This document shows positions 12,315-13,602 of a stretch of DNA of 13,602 nt, piece by piece. A program made the translations under genes and the position numbers. Source of the stretch: Christensenella sp. UBA5399. Lineage in GTDB: Bacteria; Bacillota; Clostridia; Christensenellales; Christensenellaceae. Each line of letters begins with the position of its first letter. The stretch's first letter is position 1. A model generated the notes under the pieces. The model worked only from the letters and a program-made list of their open reading frames with translations. It was not told the origin of the DNA and searched no databases. The stretch covers positions 4,588 through 18,189 of the forward strand of contig DHOD01000129.1 in the NCBI GenBank assembly GCA_002407725.1, read 5' to 3'.

Positions 12315-13602
12315 ATGCCGTATACCGCACATCAAATTCGGTTTTTTGCCGAGCAACTAATGTTGAAACGTCCTCAACATTCACTTGACGGGCTTGCTTC
12401 TGCTATGTCAGGGGTTAAAGTAGATCTAAATCCGCACCAAGTGGATGCAGCTTTATTTGCTTTGCAGTCACCCCTGTCCAGCGGAGCACTGCTTGCAGAT
12501 GAAGTTGGGCTAGGGAAAACAATAGAAGCCGGGCTTGTGCTTGCACAGTATTGGTCAGAGCGCAAACGAAAAATCCTTCTCATTGTCACGGCCTCCTTGC
12601 GCACACAATGGAGAGCGGAATTGGAAGAAAAATTCTTCATAGGCTCCGAAATATTGGAATCTAAAAACTACAATAAGGCTAAGAAAAATAACCCATCTTG
12701 CAACCCCTTTTTAGTGCAGGATGCAGTCGTTGTCTGCTCTTACAATTTTGCATCAGCCAAGATGCACGATGTCCGCGCGGTGGACTGGGATTTAATTATT
12801 ATGGACGAGGCGCACAAGCTCCGCAACGTCTATAAGCGCAACAATGTGATGGGCAATAATTTGAAAACTGCTCTTGCGGGAAGAAAAAAGCTACTCCTTA
12901 CGGCAACACCTCTGCAAAACAACCTGATGGAACTCTATGGGCTTGTCAGCATTATTGACGAACGGGTTTTTGGTGACTCGGATGTCTTCCGAGAGGTTTA
13001 TGTTAATGTATCGAATATTGAGACCCGTAATCGCAACCTCAAGGCGCGCCTGCAAAACTGCTGTAAGCGCACACTGCGCCGTCAGGTGACGGAATATGTT
13101 TCTTACACGGAACGCAGAGCCATTATGCAAGAATACACACCGAGCCCAGAAGAAGAGCAACTATACACGGATGTATCAAATTACCTGCAACGTGAGCGCC
13201 TTTACGCGTTCCCACAAGGGCAACGCCAACTTCTGATGCTGGTAGCACGAAAACTGCTTGCTTCATCATCCATGGCTATCCATGGTACGCTTTCGACGAT
13301 TGTTGAGCGATTGAATTTGAAACTAACTGACTATCAAACCCAACTCAACCTCTCCGATCTTGATGATTACGATGGCATCGAAGAACTCATCGATGAAGAA
13401 TCGAACGGCGATGACGCTGGAGCGGTCGAGGCAATAGCGGCGGATTATGAGGGCATCAAAGAAGAAATCGAAGAGCTGAAGAGATACGCCGCGCTTGCCG
13501 AAAACATCACTACCAATGCAAAAGGCGATAATCTTTTAACCGCACTACAGAGCGGGTTCGAAATGAATGAACGACTTGGCTGTGTTTGTCAACTGAAAAG
13601 TA
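12315..13602 (+). CDS. SNF2-family DEAH helicase, N-terminal 429 residues (partial)
   Basis: A SNF2/Rad54-like ATPase that continues beyond the window. Residues 38-46 (LNPHQVDAA) form the Q-motif-like region, 62-69 DEVGLGKT is Walker A, IIMDEAHKLR (161-170) is the DEAH box, and LLLTATPLQNN (193-203) is motif III. After residue about 340 comes an acidic, helical insert (LSDLDDYDGIEELIDEESNG), and the second RecA lobe should lie outside. AAGGAG is 8 bases before the ATG. Bacterial SNF2 proteins of this type occur in defence cassettes such as DISARM class 1 and in clusters with DNA methyltransferases or type III restriction subunits. I lean to a restriction-modification-like cassette led by the small XRE gene, but the partners are not visible, so the system cannot be named. 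Confidence 0.9.
   Translation, partial: MPYTAHQIRFFAEQLMLKRPQHSLDGLASAMSGVKVDLNPHQVDAALFALQSPLSSGALLADEVGLGKTIEAGLVLAQYWSERKRKILLIVTASLRTQWRAELEEKFFIGSEILESKNYNKAKKNNPSCNPFLVQDAVVVCSYNFASAKMHDVRAVDWDLIIMDEAHKLRNVYKRNNVMGNNLKTALAGRKKLLLTATPLQNNLMELYGLVSIIDERVFGDSDVFREVYVNVSNIETRNRNLKARLQNCCKRTLRRQVTEYVSYTERRAIMQEYTPSPEEEQLYTDVSNYLQRERLYAFPQGQRQLLMLVARKLLASSSMAIHGTLSTIVERLNLKLTDYQTQLNLSDLDDYDGIEELIDEESNGDDAGAVEAIAADYEGIKEEIEELKRYAALAENITTNAKGDNLLTALQSGFEMNERLGCVCQLKS

Larger units (their letters stand above)
1560..13602. mobile_element. Putative integrated conjugative or mobilizable element, one end plus partial interior
   Basis: The interval begins directly after a tRNA gene and holds three tandem large serine recombinases. 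It also carries a sigma-like regulator, a DinG-type helicase, an XRE plus ImmA/IrrE protease pair, and a divergent XRE-SNF2 cassette. This mix is typical of accessory elements in Firmicutes. Tandem triplets of serine integrases are known from some integrative elements, notably in streptococci. No relaxase, VirB4/VirD4 or replication gene is visible, so whether the element is conjugative cannot be decided here. The left boundary is approximate, somewhere in 1559-1622; the right end lies outside the window and no direct repeat can be tested. Confidence 0.65.

Noticed and set aside
1..13602. CRISPR array, IS element or rRNA
   Set aside because: I saw no regularly spaced direct repeats, no transposase of an IS family with terminal repeats, and no rRNA sequence on either strand.

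Overview
The window looks like an anaerobic Firmicute, probably a clostridial gut-type lineage. The reasons are strong AGGAGG-type ribosome binding sites, TTG starts, sigma-A-like promoters, roughly even base composition, and a large 2-hydroxyacyl-CoA dehydratase activase gene. It appears to span one edge of an integrated conjugative or mobilizable element. Positions 1-1560 are probably chromosomal backbone and everything from about 1560 to the right edge is probably element DNA. This is inferred from gene content, because the other end of the element is not in the window.

Layout. Positions 1-1319 (minus) hold the N-terminal part of a two-domain activase. Divergent promoters separate it from a complete tRNA-Leu(UAG) at 1476-1558, which is followed by a perfect 19-bp hairpin. 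Next come three tandem, overlapping large serine recombinase genes (6485 to 1623, minus), a 69-aa hypothetical gene (6612-6821), and a DinG/XPD-type iron-sulfur helicase (6839-9184). About 550 bases without a confident gene (9185-9731) are rich in inverted repeats, including competing hairpins just before the helicase start and a GC-rich three-way-junction-like fold. Further right are a sigma-70 region-4-like regulator (9732-10190), tandem minus-strand terminators, and a 57-aa zinc-ribbon protein (10403-10576). Then come an ImmA/IrrE-type metalloprotease (10714-11424) and an XRE repressor (11444-11833), whose promoter carries three copies of a GCYTATARGC-like palindrome. Divergently on plus, a small XRE regulator (12095-12301) is followed after 13 bases by the first 429 residues of a SNF2/DEAH helicase (12315 to the edge).

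How it may work together. The XRE/ImmA pair resembles the repressor-antirepressor switches that control mobile elements. The sigma-like protein, helicase and recombinase triplet form a leftward module for DNA processing and integration or excision. The right-hand XRE-SNF2 pair looks like the start of a cargo cassette, plausibly a defence or restriction-modification system whose remaining genes lie beyond the window. The non-coding stretch around the helicase leader and the truncated SNF2 cassette are the most promising places for something undescribed.
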